Source of the DNA: Halorussus rarus
Lineage (GTDB): Archaea; Halobacteriota; Halobacteria; Halobacteriales; Haladaptataceae
Assembly: GCF_003369835.1 (NCBI RefSeq)
Contig: NZ_QPMJ01000002.1
Span: forward strand, 558,001 to 622,000
Reading direction: 5' to 3'
DNA: 64,000 nucleotides
Part shown: positions 40,072 to 48,483 of the stretch, piece after piece
Layout: every line of letters starts with the position of its first letter
Position numbering within the stretch: position 1 is the stretch's first letter
Program-made: the position numbers and the translations under genes
Notes under the pieces: model-generated
Seen by the model: only the letters and a program-made list of their open reading frames with translations
Database searches by the model: none
What the model was told of the DNA's origin: nothing

Positions 40072-41702
40072 AGCCGGACCGCGAGCAGTTCGTCGAGTTC
40101 GCCGGCGACGCCGACCCGGCCGTGATTCGGGTCGAGGTCGAACTCGACGCCGAGACGACGCCGCTGTCGGCCTACGCGGCGCTGACCGGGCGGTCGACCG
40201 CGACCACCCCTTCCGAGTACGCCTTCCTGCTCGAGAGCGCCGAGAAGACCGCCTCCAGCGACCCCGACGGGGCGTTCTCGCCGGGCGCGTCGGGTGACCG
40301 CCACGCCCGCTACTCCTACGTGGGCTACGACCCCGAGGCGGTCGTGACGGTCGACCCCGGGGAGGTCTCGGTCGAGTCCCTCGGCGGCCGGGCCGCGCGG
40401 TACGTCTCTGCCGACCGGGAGGGGGACACGCTCGACACCCTCCGGTCGGCCATGCCCGACGCCGCCCAGCGCGGCTTCCCCGATGGAGACCGCCAGCACT
40501 TCGAGGGCGGACTGGTCGGCTTCCTGGCCTACGACGCGGTGTACGACCTCTGGCTCGACGAGGTAGGGGTCGACCGACCCGACTCGCGGTTCCCCGACGC
40601 CCAGTTCGTGCTGAACACGAAGACCGTCGCCTTCGACCACCGAGAAGAGACGGTCTCGCTGGTGTTCACGCCGCTGGTCGGGCCGGACGACGACCCTGAG
40701 GCGGTGTACGACGACCTCCGGACCGAGGCCGACCGCGTGGCCGACTTACTCGATTCGGCCGCCGACCTCGAAACGGGCGGGTTCGTCCGCGAGTCGGCGA
40801 CCGCCGGGCCGCGCGACGAGTACGAGGCGGCGGTCCGGACCGCGAAGGAGCACGTCCTCGACGGCGACATCTATCAGGGCGTCATCTCCCGGAAGCGCGA
40901 GCTCCGGGGCGAGGTCGACCCGCTGGGGTTCTACGCGGCGCTCCGGGACGTGAACCCCTCGCCGTACATGTACCTGCTCGGCTACGACGACCTGACTGTC
41001 GTCGGCGCCAGCCCGGAGACGCTGGTCTCAGTGCGGGGCCGCGAGGTGATGGCCAACCCCATCGCGGGCACCTGCCCCCGGGGCTCGAGCCCCGTCGAGG
41101 ACCGCCGCCTCGCGGGCGAGATGCTCGCCGACGGCAAGGAGCGGGCCGAGCACACCATGCTCGTGGACCTCGCGCGCAACGACGTGCGCCGGGTCAGCGA
41201 GCCCGGCAGCGTCCAGGTCGAGGAGTTCATGAACGTCCTCAAGTACAGCCACGTCCAGCACATCGAGAGCACCGTGACGGGGCGACTGGCCGACGACGCG
41301 GACCCGTTCGACGCCACCCGGGCGTCGTTCCCCGCCGGGACGCTCTCGGGCGCGCCGAAGATCCGGGCGATGGAGATCATCGACGACCTCGAACTGACGG
41401 CCCGCGGCCTCTACGGCGGCGGCGTCGGCTACTACTCGTGGTCGGGCGACGCCGACTTCGCCATCGTCATCCGGACCGCGACGGTCGAGTCCGGGTCGGC
41501 GGTCGACGGCGACGCCTCGGACCGCATCACGGTGCAGGCGGGCGCTGGCATCGTCGCCGACAGTGACCCGGCCGCCGAGTACGAGGAGACCGAGCAGAAG
41601 ATGGACGGAGTGCTGACCGCGCTCGAACGGATCGATGAGTCGGACAAGTCGGCGGCCGCGGACACCCCCGAGGCTACCGACGCGCCGGAGGCGGGACGAT
41701 GA
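40068..41702 (+). CDS. trpE: anthranilate synthase component I
   Basis: This 544-residue chorismate-utilising enzyme starts MKPDREQFVEFAGDADPAVI. The catalytic domain has GDIYQGVISRKRELRGEVDP, SPYMYLLGYDDLTVVGASPE, NPIAGTCPRGSSPVEDRRLA, DLARNDVRRVSEPGSVQVEE and FPAGTLSGAPKIRAMEIIDD, the usual TrpE order. It uses ammonia or glutamine nitrogen delivered by TrpG to turn chorismate into anthranilate. The N-terminal half should carry the tryptophan feedback site (SYVGYDPEAVVTV region). The C-terminal ~25 residues are disordered. It overlaps trpF and trpG (ATGA on both sides). Confidence 0.95.
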   Translation: MKPDREQFVEFAGDADPAVIRVEVELDAETTPLSAYAALTGRSTATTPSEYAFLLESAEKTASSDPDGAFSPGASGDRHARYSYVGYDPEAVVTVDPGEVSVESLGGRAARYVSADREGDTLDTLRSAMPDAAQRGFPDGDRQHFEGGLVGFLAYDAVYDLWLDEVGVDRPDSRFPDAQFVLNTKTVAFDHREETVSLVFTPLVGPDDDPEAVYDDLRTEADRVADLLDSAADLETGGFVRESATAGPRDEYEAAVRTAKEHVLDGDIYQGVISRKRELRGEVDPLGFYAALRDVNPSPYMYLLGYDDLTVVGASPETLVSVRGREVMANPIAGTCPRGSSPVEDRRLAGEMLADGKERAEHTMLVDLARNDVRRVSEPGSVQVEEFMNVLKYSHVQHIESTVTGRLADDADPFDATRASFPAGTLSGAPKIRAMEIIDDLELTARGLYGGGVGYYSWSGDADFAIVIRTATVESGSAVDGDASDRITVQAGAGIVADSDPAAEYEETEQKMDGVLTALERIDESDKSAAADTPEATDAPEAGR

Positions 41703-42319
41703 CTGCGAGCGCCGGCGCGGGGGCGGCAACGACTGCCGACCTGCAGGTCCTGTTCGTGGACAACTTCGACTCGTTCACCTACAATCTGGTGGAGTACACC
41801 AGCGAGCACGCCGACACCGAGGTCGTGCGGAACACGGCCTCGCTCGGCGAGGTGCGGGCGGCCGACCCCGACGCCGTCGTCGTCTCGCCGGGGCCGGGCC
41901 ACCCGGAGAACGAGCGGGACGTCGGCGTCACGCTCGACGTGCTCCGGGAGGTGAGCCCGGACGTCCCGACGCTCGGGGTCTGTCTCGGGTTGGAAGCGGC
42001 GGTGTACGCCTACGGCGGGTCGGTCGGCCGCGCGCCCGAACCGATACACGGCAAGGCGTTCCCGGTCTCCCACGACGGCGAGGGCGTGTACGCGGGGCTC
42101 GACCAGGGGTTCCGCGCCGGGCGCTACCACTCGCTGGTGGCGACCGAGGTGCCCGACTGCTTCGAGGTGACGGCGACCACCGACCACGGGGAGGAGGAAC
42201 TGGTGATGGGCGTGCGCCACCGCGAGCACCCCATCGAGTGCGTCCAGTTCCACCCCGAGAGCGTGCTGACCGCGGTCGGCCACGACGTCATCCGGAACTT
42301 CCTCGCCGACGTCGACTGA
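41699..42319 (+). CDS. trpG: anthranilate synthase component II (glutamine amidotransferase)
   Basis: This 206-residue class I glutamine amidotransferase has a short disordered N-terminus, then LFVDNFDSFTYNLVEYTSEH, VVVSPGPGHPENERDVGVTL, the nucleophile Cys in LGVCLGLEAAVYAYGGSVGR, and the His/Glu pair in ECVQFHPESVLTAVGHDVIR. It provides ammonia to TrpE. The nucleophile elbow reads GVCLGLEA instead of the usual GVCLGHQ, a minor change outside the catalytic triad. The start at 41699 overlaps the trpE stop. It ends the trpDFEG operon; the other trp genes (trpC, trpB, trpA) are not in this window. Confidence 0.94.
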   Translation: MTASAGAGAATTADLQVLFVDNFDSFTYNLVEYTSEHADTEVVRNTASLGEVRAADPDAVVVSPGPGHPENERDVGVTLDVLREVSPDVPTLGVCLGLEAAVYAYGGSVGRAPEPIHGKAFPVSHDGEGVYAGLDQGFRAGRYHSLVATEVPDCFEVTATTDHGEEELVMGVRHREHPIECVQFHPESVLTAVGHDVIRNFLADVD

Positions 42320-42472
42320 CGGGGTTCCGTGGCGGAGCGACGGCTGTTCACTTGGCTCAGTCCTCTCGGAGTAGTCGGACTGGCGGTCCCGCAGCGCGCG
42401 CACACCATGACTGCCCTCGTTCGGAACCGCGCGAGGCGTCCGGTCGGGGTTCGTTCCGCCTTCGCACTTGAA

Positions 42473-42649
42473 TCACAGGAGGACGCCGGCCGTGTAGACG
42501 CCGCCCACGACGACGATGGCGACGAGCAGCAGCTTCCACGCGAGGTTCAGCAGGATCCGACCGACGAGCACCACCGCGGCCAGCGCGACGAGTCCGACGA
42601 GGAGCTGTCCGAGCGGGGTGGCCAGCAGGCCGGCGAGGGCGATATTCAT
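42473..42649 (-). CDS. 58-residue membrane protein
   Basis: The minus-strand ATG at 42647-42649 opens MNIALAGLLATPLGQLLVGL and continues with two hydrophobic segments (VGLVALAAVVLVGRILLNLA and KLLLVAIVVVGGVYTAGVLL). It stops at 42473-42475. A TATA-like box (gtttacga on the minus strand, ~42673-42680) lies ~27 bases before the start, giving independent support for a gene this short. The function is unknown; such two-helix miniproteins are common in haloarchaea. The interval 42320-42472 before it has no supported gene. Confidence 0.6.
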   Translation of the reverse strand: MNIALAGLLATPLGQLLVGLVALAAVVLVGRILLNLAWKLLLVAIVVVGGVYTAGVLL

Positions 42650-42823
42650 AGTAAAATCAACTGGTCTCCGGCCTCGTAAACGTATCGGCTAGTGGACACC
42701 GAAGTGGCCGAGGAAAACCGCATGCAGAGGCGGAGTTACGTCGTTCCTACTAAAATACCCGTCCGGTTACCTGACTACTTTCGCTCCGGTCTGCATACTC
42801 TTATTAGGGACCGGATACTACCT

Positions 42824-42925
42824 ATGAGCGACTACGAACAGCCCCGAATCCGGCCCGTGGGAGTCCGGGGTACGGCAAGACTCATTTCCGACAGAGGCAT
42901 CGCAATGCAAATTGATTTGAAGTAG
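42824..42925 (+). CDS. 33-residue leader ORF upstream of nrdJ (candidate)
   Basis: ATG at 42824 opens MSDYEQPRIRPVGVRGTARL and ends at TAG 42923-42925. An A/T-rich promoter-like stretch (gcatactcttatta, 42793-42806) is 20-30 bases upstream, so a leaderless transcript could begin here and run into nrdJ. The peptide is basic and Arg-rich (PRIRPVGVRGTARLISDRG), unusual for this acidic proteome. It may be only a transcript leader. The strongest argument for it is its position before the SD-preceded second short ORF. Confidence 0.4.
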   Translation: MSDYEQPRIRPVGVRGTARLISDRGIAMQIDLK

Positions 42926-42956
42926 TGAAAGAAATGCTTATTTAGGAGGCTTCAGA

Positions 42957-43043
42957 ATGCAATCGCCGTCACGAATGAATCAGACGACGCCACCAGTAGG
43001 AGCGGAAATCGACGGACAGACCGCCGAGGTGACCCGACCATGA
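42957..43043 (+). CDS. 28-residue upstream ORF overlapping the nrdJ start
   Basis: ATG at 42957 is preceded seven bases upstream by a Shine-Dalgarno sequence, AGGAGG (42944-42949), rare in this window where most genes look leaderless. The ORF reads MQSPSRMNQTTPPVGAEIDG and ends in a TGA (43041-43043) that overlaps the nrdJ ATG as ATGA. nrdJ itself has no ribosome-binding site and no alternative in-frame start. Ribosomes translating this ORF would therefore terminate on the nrdJ start codon and could restart there. A control role over nrdJ is inference. Confidence 0.55.
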   Translation: MQSPSRMNQTTPPVGAEIDGQTAEVTRP

Positions 43044-46000
43044 GCGGTGCGGGCGAACTCACGGCCGACGAGATCACGCTGCCGATCAAGCGAACCGAAG
43101 GGGAGACGCTCGAGGAGCGACTCACCGGCAACGCCTACCACAACATCCTGCCGGCGCGCTACCTCCGGAAGAACGCCGACGGCAATCTCATCGAGGAGCA
43201 GGAGGACCTCTTCCCCCGCGTCGCCGAGAACATCGCGCTGGCCGAGGCCGTCTACGAGGCCGAGAAGCGCGACGAGGAGGTCGCGGTCACGCCCGGCCAG
43301 CTCAAGCCCGACCACCCCCGGCGCGACGAGCTCGCCGAGGAGGTGTTCGGCGCCGGCACCGCCGCCGACGACGACGCCGAGACGACACTCTCGGTCTACA
43401 ACGTCAACAAGTTCGCGTACGAGACGGTCGTGCCGGAGCTCCCCGACGACATCCGCGAGCACGTCGAGGAGGTGCGCGAGGAGTTCCAGACGCTGATGGA
43501 GGACCTCTCGTTCATGCCGAACTCACCCACGCTGATGAACGCGGGCGACGAGCTCCAGCAGCTGTCGGCCTGCTTCGTCGACTCCCCCGACGACGACATC
43601 GACGACATCCACCAGACCGCCAAGGAGGCCGCCCAGGTCTTCCAGAGCGGCGGCGGGATGGGCTACGCCTTCTGGCGGCTCCGCCCCTACGGCGACGCCG
43701 TCGGGAGCACGGGCGGCATCGCTTCGGGCCCCATCACGTTCATGCGGACGTACGACCAGATGTGCGAGACCATCGCGCAGGGCGGCGCGCGCCGAGGCGC
43801 CCAGATGGGCGTGATGCGGGTCTCCCACCCGGACGTCATCCAGTTCATCCACGCCAAGAACAAGGACGTGAGCCTCGCGCGGACCCTCCGGCTCAACGAC
43901 CCCGACGACTACACCCACAACTCCTTCGTCGAGGCCTTGGAGGAGGCCCGCGAGCTCATCGACGAGGACGGCCGGGTGCCCAAGCACCTCCGGAACGCCG
44001 CCGAGGGCCACCTCTCGAACTTCAACATCTCGGTCGGCGTCACCGACGACTTCATGGAGGCGGTCAAGAACGGCGAGGAGTTCACCTTCACGAACCCGCG
44101 GACCGGCGAGCCCCACGTCGCCACCGAACACACGAAGGAGCTCTACGAGATGTTCGGCCTCGGCGAGCACGTCGAGGTCGGCGAGGAGCTGTCGGTCCCG
44201 GCCGAACTCGTCTGGGACCGCATCGTCGACGGCGCCCACGAGAACGGCGAACCCGGCGTCATCTACCTCGAGCGAGTCAACAAGGAGCACTCGTTCGACG
44301 TCGAGGAGCATCCCGACCACCGCATCCTCGCGACCAACCCGTGCGGCGAGCAGCCCCTCGAGGAGTACGAGGCCTGCAACCTCGGCCACATCAACCTCTC
44401 GACGCTGGCCGACACCGAGACCCCCGACTGGCGGGTCTGGTACGACGAGCACGGCGACGAGTACGACGACTTCGAGGAGGCGGTCGACGCCTTCCTCTCC
44501 GACGCGATGGCGTGGGACGAGTTCGACCACCGCATCGAGTACGGCACCCGGTTCCTCGAGAACGTCGTCACGATGTCGGACTTCCCGGTCGACAAGATCG
44601 AGCAGAAGGTCCGGGAGATGCGCAAGATCGGGCTCGGCGTCATGGGGCTGGCCCAGCTCTACGTCCAGCTCGGCGTCGAGTACGGCAGCGAGGCCGGCAA
44701 CGAGATCGCCCGCCAGCTGATGCGGTACATCAACCACGAGAGCAAGTGGACCTCCCACGAGCTCGCCGAGGAGCGCGACTCGTTCGCCGAGTGGGACAAC
44801 TCGAAGTACGCGAACCCCACCGAGTACCGCGAGTGGTTCGAGAAGCAGACCGGCCTCGACGCCGACGAGTGGGCCGACGGCTTCCCGATCCGCAACCACA
44901 ACACCACCACCATCGCGCCGACCGGCACCACCTCGATGGTCGGCAACACCACGGGCGGCTGCGAGCCCATCTACAACGTCGCCTACTACAAGAACGTCTC
45001 CGACGACGTCCAGGGCGACGAGATGCTCGTGGAGTTCGACGACTACTTCCTCCGCGTGCTGGAGGACAACGACATCGACGTCGAGGCGGTCAAGCAGGAG
45101 GCCCAGGAGCAGATGGCCAACAACGAGTTCGACGGCGTCGAGGGACTCGACACCGTCCCGGACGCCATCGGCGAGCTGTTCGTCGTCACCGCCGACCTCA
45201 CGGGCAAGGAGCACGCCGCGGTCCAGTGCGCCTGCCAGGAGGGCGTCGACTCGGCCATCTCGAAGACCTGCAACTTCCCGAACGACGCCAGCAAGGAGGA
45301 CATGCGCGAGGTCTACGAGTACATCTACGACAACGGCGGCAAGGGCGTGACCGTCTACCGCGACGGCACCCGCAGCAAGCAGGTGCTCACCACCCGCGCC
45401 GAGAACAAGGAGTTCGCCGACGAGTCCGAGGCCGCGGCCGCGCTGGTCGAGCAGATCGAGGAGGTCTTCGGCGGCATCGAGGGCTTCCTCGACAACGAGG
45501 ACGTGCGGGCCGCGCTCGACCGCGAGGTCGAGTCGCTGCTCGGGTCGGTCGACGCCGCGTCCGGTGAGGGCGGCGGCACGGGCGGGGCGTACGCCCGCGA
45601 GCGCCCCCGTCCCGACGTGCTCCACGGCGTGACCCAGCGCATCGACACCGGCTACGGCAAGATGTACGTCAACATCAACGAGGACGAGGACGGCGAGCCG
45701 TTCGAGCTGTTCATCACCATCGGCAACTCCGGCGGCTTCACCAACTCCTTCACCGACGCGCTGGCGAAGGTCATCAGCTACGCGCTGCGGTCGGGCGTCG
45801 ACCCGCGCGAGATCGCCGAGGACCTCCAGGGCATCCGGAGCCCGAAGGTCGCCTGGGACAAGGGCGAGCAGATAAACTCCATCCCGGACGCCGTCGGCGT
45901 GGCGATGCGGCGCTACCTCGACGACGAGATCGACAAGCCCTACCCCGAGCAGAAGAACCTCACCGAGGTCGAGGAGGAGATCGAGGACGACCCGAACCGC

Positions 46001-46252
46001 GAGACCGACGGCGGCGCACGAGCCGACAGTTCGCAGGCGCCGGCCGACTCGGCGGGAACGCCGGCCGACTCGGCGGGAACGCCGGCCGACGCCGGACCCG
46101 ACATGAGCGGGACCGCGGACAGCAGAGCGGCCGACCAGCAGGACATCATCGAGTCGGGCGAGAGCCCCGAGTGTCCCAGCTGCGGGTCGCTGTCGTTGTA
46201 CTACTCCGAGGGCTGCAAGACCTGCGAGTCCTGCGGCTGGTCGGAGTGCTGA
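43040..46252 (+). CDS. nrdJ: adenosylcobalamin-dependent (class II) ribonucleoside-diphosphate reductase
   Basis: This 1,070-residue enzyme makes all four deoxynucleotides using vitamin B12 coenzyme. Landmarks are FMPNSPTLMNAGDELQQLSA, QSGGGMGYAFWRLRPYGDAV, the active site NPCGEQPLEEYEACNLGHIN (Cys435, Glu437 region), NTTTIAPTGTTSMVGNTTGG and SKTCNFPNDASKEDMREVYE. A Ser/Ala/Gly-rich linker with a repeated PADSAGT segment (~990-1020) leads to a C-terminal zinc-ribbon/redox tail, CPSCGSLSLYYSEGCKTCES, ending CGWSEC; the last cysteines re-reduce the active site. Length is normal for archaeal NrdJ with the zinc tail. It is monocistronic apart from the short leader ORFs. Confidence 0.95.
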   Translation: MSGAGELTADEITLPIKRTEGETLEERLTGNAYHNILPARYLRKNADGNLIEEQEDLFPRVAENIALAEAVYEAEKRDEEVAVTPGQLKPDHPRRDELAEEVFGAGTAADDDAETTLSVYNVNKFAYETVVPELPDDIREHVEEVREEFQTLMEDLSFMPNSPTLMNAGDELQQLSACFVDSPDDDIDDIHQTAKEAAQVFQSGGGMGYAFWRLRPYGDAVGSTGGIASGPITFMRTYDQMCETIAQGGARRGAQMGVMRVSHPDVIQFIHAKNKDVSLARTLRLNDPDDYTHNSFVEALEEARELIDEDGRVPKHLRNAAEGHLSNFNISVGVTDDFMEAVKNGEEFTFTNPRTGEPHVATEHTKELYEMFGLGEHVEVGEELSVPAELVWDRIVDGAHENGEPGVIYLERVNKEHSFDVEEHPDHRILATNPCGEQPLEEYEACNLGHINLSTLADTETPDWRVWYDEHGDEYDDFEEAVDAFLSDAMAWDEFDHRIEYGTRFLENVVTMSDFPVDKIEQKVREMRKIGLGVMGLAQLYVQLGVEYGSEAGNEIARQLMRYINHESKWTSHELAEERDSFAEWDNSKYANPTEYREWFEKQTGLDADEWADGFPIRNHNTTTIAPTGTTSMVGNTTGGCEPIYNVAYYKNVSDDVQGDEMLVEFDDYFLRVLEDNDIDVEAVKQEAQEQMANNEFDGVEGLDTVPDAIGELFVVTADLTGKEHAAVQCACQEGVDSAISKTCNFPNDASKEDMREVYEYIYDNGGKGVTVYRDGTRSKQVLTTRAENKEFADESEAAAALVEQIEEVFGGIEGFLDNEDVRAALDREVESLLGSVDAASGEGGGTGGAYARERPRPDVLHGVTQRIDTGYGKMYVNINEDEDGEPFELFITIGNSGGFTNSFTDALAKVISYALRSGVDPREIAEDLQGIRSPKVAWDKGEQINSIPDAVGVAMRRYLDDEIDKPYPEQKNLTEVEEEIEDDPNRETDGGARADSSQAPADSAGTPADSAGTPADAGPDMSGTADSRAADQQDIIESGESPECPSCGSLSLYYSEGCKTCESCGWSEC

Positions 46253-46331
46253 ACCGGGCGTAAGGTCGGTCTAACGCCGTCTCTTTCTGCAGCTTTTCGT
46301 TCGACGGCCGGAGGGATTACGTGAACCGATG

Positions 46332-46352
46332 CCATAGCCTCTCCGGCTATGG
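46332..46352. terminator. 8-bp perfect hairpin after nrdJ
   Basis: CCATAGCC, loop TCTCC, GGCTATGG lies 80 bases after the nrdJ stop and 80 bases before the next start. No poly-T follows. It may mark the 3' end of the nrdJ transcript or be an operator for the following gene. No coding gene is visible in 46253-46431. Confidence 0.35.
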
Positions 46353-46431
46353 GTCCGAATGGAGGGGCCGGGACGTTCGAGGGGACCGTCCGGCGGGTGA
46401 CGACCGAATCACCGGCAGGGGAGCCGCGCCG

Positions 46432-47688
46432 ATGCGGGGGCTGAGGAGCCCCGGCGTCCGGGGCGTCGCGTTCGTGGCGGCCGGGCTGGTCGTCCTTGTC
46501 GCGGCGTTCGGCGCGAGCTGGGCGTTCGCGCCCGACACCGACACCGTCTCGGACGCCGTCGACCCGGAGGACGCGCTGCTGGTCGGGGTCCAGGGGCCGG
46601 GTCCGAACGGCAACGTGACCGCGCTCGGGGGCCACGGAGACCTGCGGTGGGCAATCGGCAACATCATCAGCTACCAGAGCGTCCAGCGGCTCGACAACGG
46701 GTCGGTGCTGGCGTCGTTCGCCGCGGGCGACTACCGGAACTGCGGCCCCTACGAGCCGCCCTGCAAGCGGACCGGCGTCCGCATCATCGAGCACGACCCG
46801 TTCGTCCACGTCGCCTGGGAGTGGAGCTACCCGGTCCGGACCCGCGAGGACAGCGAGGTCCACGACGCCGAGATGCTGCCGTCGGGCAACGTCCTGATCG
46901 CCGACATGGAGTACGAGAGCATCTTCGTGCTGGACCCCGAGACCCGCGAGCGCGTCTGGACGTGGAACGCCAGCGACTACTACGAGGGCCCGGCCGACCC
47001 CACGACCGCCGACTGGCTCCACCTCAACGACGTCGACCGCATCGGGGAGGGCCGCTACCTCGTCTCCATCCGGAACAGGAACCAGCTCCTCGTCGTCGAG
47101 CGCGGAGCGGGCGTCGTCGAGGTGGTCAACGAGGACGGCGACCCGTCCGTGCTGAACAGGCAGCACAACCCCCACTGGCTCGGCGACGGCGCGGTCCTGG
47201 TCGCCGACTCCGAGAACCACCGCGCGGTCGAGCTCCACCGCGACGACGCCACCGGCGAGTGGGCGGTGGCGTGGTCGATCGGCGAGGTCGGGGGGATTCC
47301 GCTCGACTGGCCGCGGGACGCCGACCGGCTGCCCAACGGCAACACCCTCATCACGGACAGCCGGAACAACCGGGTGGTCGAGGTGGACCGGAACGGGAGC
47401 CTGATTGCGAGCTACACCGTCCCGTCGCTGCCCTACGAGGCCGACCGCGAGCCCTACGGCGAACCGTCGGCCGGGTCGGTGTCGGCCTACGGGAACGGGA
47501 GCCTGGCCGAGGTCGGTGCGTCCGACGAGGAGGTTCCGGTGCTCTCGACGCTGCTCGCGGGCGCCCGGCACGTCGTCGCGCTCCCGTACTGGGTGTCGGA
47601 GCTCCACCTCGTGGTGGTGGTCGTCGCCGCCGCGCTCTGGCTCCGGGGCGGCTACCTGCTGGCCCGCGCCGGATTAGGGAAACAGTGA
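46432..47688 (+). CDS. membrane-anchored arylsulfotransferase (ASST)-like β-propeller protein
   Basis: The start ATG 46432 gives MRGLRSPGVRGVAFVAAGLV, an N-terminal helix; upstream in-frame codons add unlikely sequence. The 418-residue protein has a propeller of repeated blades on the outer side: VHDAEMLPSGNVLIADMEYE, DWLHLNDVDRIGEGRYLVSI, NRQHNPHWLGDGAVLVADSE, NHRAVELH and DADRLPNGNTLITDSRNNRV. These N-x-L/T-I-D blade motifs occur in ASST-type and NHL/SMP-30-like proteins. A second helix near residue 385 (LHLVVVVVAAALWLRGGYLL) closes it. A catalytic His of ASST cannot be fixed, so enzymatic activity is unproven. Its stop overlaps the next start (TGATG). Confidence 0.7.
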   Translation: MRGLRSPGVRGVAFVAAGLVVLVAAFGASWAFAPDTDTVSDAVDPEDALLVGVQGPGPNGNVTALGGHGDLRWAIGNIISYQSVQRLDNGSVLASFAAGDYRNCGPYEPPCKRTGVRIIEHDPFVHVAWEWSYPVRTREDSEVHDAEMLPSGNVLIADMEYESIFVLDPETRERVWTWNASDYYEGPADPTTADWLHLNDVDRIGEGRYLVSIRNRNQLLVVERGAGVVEVVNEDGDPSVLNRQHNPHWLGDGAVLVADSENHRAVELHRDDATGEWAVAWSIGEVGGIPLDWPRDADRLPNGNTLITDSRNNRVVEVDRNGSLIASYTVPSLPYEADREPYGEPSAGSVSAYGNGSLAEVGASDEEVPVLSTLLAGARHVVALPYWVSELHLVVVVVAAALWLRGGYLLARAGLGKQ

Positions 47689-47870
47689 TGGCCTTCGCCG
47701 AGCGACTGTGCCCCATGAGCGAGGACGCGCGGTCCGACGTCCGACCGGACGAGACCGAGCCGGGCGGCCGCCCGTGTCCGATGTGCGAGGAGCCGATGTA
47801 CCACCGCCACTGCAAGTACGTCTGTCCGAACCACGGCGTGATCATGGACTGCGCCGACACCTTCTACTGA
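47688..47870 (+). CDS. 60-residue zinc-knuckle protein
   Basis: The ATG 47688 overlaps the stop of the propeller gene (TGATG); an internal ATG at 47715 is also possible. The protein carries CPMCEEPMYHRHCKYVCPNH and then GVIMDCADTFY, i.e. a CPxC knuckle and a CPNH/C group that together can bind one zinc. This resembles a short rubredoxin-like or transcription-factor-type ribbon. Co-translation suggests that it serves with the upstream propeller protein, although one is exported and this one has no signal. It converges with the membrane gene at 47871 with no gap. Confidence 0.65.
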   Translation: MAFAERLCPMSEDARSDVRPDETEPGGRPCPMCEEPMYHRHCKYVCPNHGVIMDCADTFY

Positions 47871-48158
47871 CTACTTCATCGTGACCCAGGTCAGGAACCC
47901 GACCGCGACCAGCTGGAGCGTCCGGAGCACGAGCACGGCCTGCTGGACGGTCGGATCGCCCGAGTAGAGCATCTTCATGCTGAAGAAGAAGTAGAGCGCG
48001 ACCACGTTCTCGACGAGCATGACGCCGCCGAAGGCGACGAGGCCGAGCAGCAGCGACGAGCGGAACTTCCGGTAGTTGCGGACCCACACGGTCGTGAGCA
48101 GACCGAGCAGGAGGATGTTCACGACCGCGATTCCGCTTGCGAGTTGTATCGTGCTCAT
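47871..48158 (-). CDS. 95-residue three-helix membrane protein paired with an HTH gene
   Basis: MSTIQLASGIAVVNILLLGL opens helix 1, followed by VWVRNYRKFRSSLLLGLVAF and two more helices (MLVENVVALYFFF and VLRTLQLVAVGFLTWVTM). The basic linker NYRKFRS corresponds to the YRRNG/YRRHG linker of the small membrane proteins at 19573-20206. The start is 12 bases after the HTH gene stop, so they form a two-gene operon. The function is unknown; it is the second HTH/small-membrane-protein module in the window. Confidence 0.7.
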   Translation of the reverse strand: MSTIQLASGIAVVNILLLGLLTTVWVRNYRKFRSSLLLGLVAFGGVMLVENVVALYFFFSMKMLYSGDPTVQQAVLVLRTLQLVAVGFLTWVTMK

Positions 48159-48170
48159 GCTATGTCCCTC

Positions 48171-48446
48171 TCATTCGATGTGCTCCGTGATCTCCTCGAA
48201 CGCCTCGCGGTGCTGCTCGAATCGGTCGGTGAGGAAGTAGAGCTTCCCGTACTCGTTGTCGCCGGGCTCGACCACGCCGTGGTCCTCCAGCACGTCGAGG
48301 TGGTGGCGGACCGTCTTGTACCGGACGTCGAGCTCGTCGGCGAGCTGGTTGGCGTTGCGTGGGCGCTCGGAAAGCGCGCGGATGAGCCGCGCGCGGTTCT
48401 CCCCGCCGCGGGTCGCCGTGAGCAGGTACCAGAGCGCCTTGTCCAT
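48171..48446 (-). CDS. ArsR-type winged-helix regulator
   Basis: This 91-residue protein is a single winged helix: ENRARLIRALSERPRNANQL (helices 1-2), ADELDVRYKTVRHHLDVLED (recognition helix) and HGVVEPGDNEYGKLYFLTDR (wing). It lacks visible metal or thiol sensor residues. A TATA-like box (ctataagg, minus strand, ~48475-48482) lies ~33 bases before the ATG at 48446. It is co-transcribed with the 95-residue membrane protein. The neighbouring molybdoenzyme operon ends 38 bases upstream on the same strand, so read-through is possible. Confidence 0.8.
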   Translation of the reverse strand: MDKALWYLLTATRGGENRARLIRALSERPRNANQLADELDVRYKTVRHHLDVLEDHGVVEPGDNEYGKLYFLTDRFEQHREAFEEITEHIE

Positions 48447-48483
48447 CGCGCTGCCCCTCGATTCTCAACCACGGACCTTATAG

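Noticed and set aside
42692-42823. Longer in-frame version of the 33-residue leader ORF starting at 42692
   Set aside because: It would read through the promoter-like stretch at 42793-42806 and the added sequence is featureless.
42650-43039. Possible cobalamin riboswitch upstream of the B12-dependent nrdJ
   Set aside because: I see no B12-box-like conserved core; short translated ORFs explain the leader better.
43523-45625. 700-codon minus-strand frame inside nrdJ
   Set aside because: Composition is that of an antisense shadow; nrdJ has all class II reductase motifs on the plus strand.
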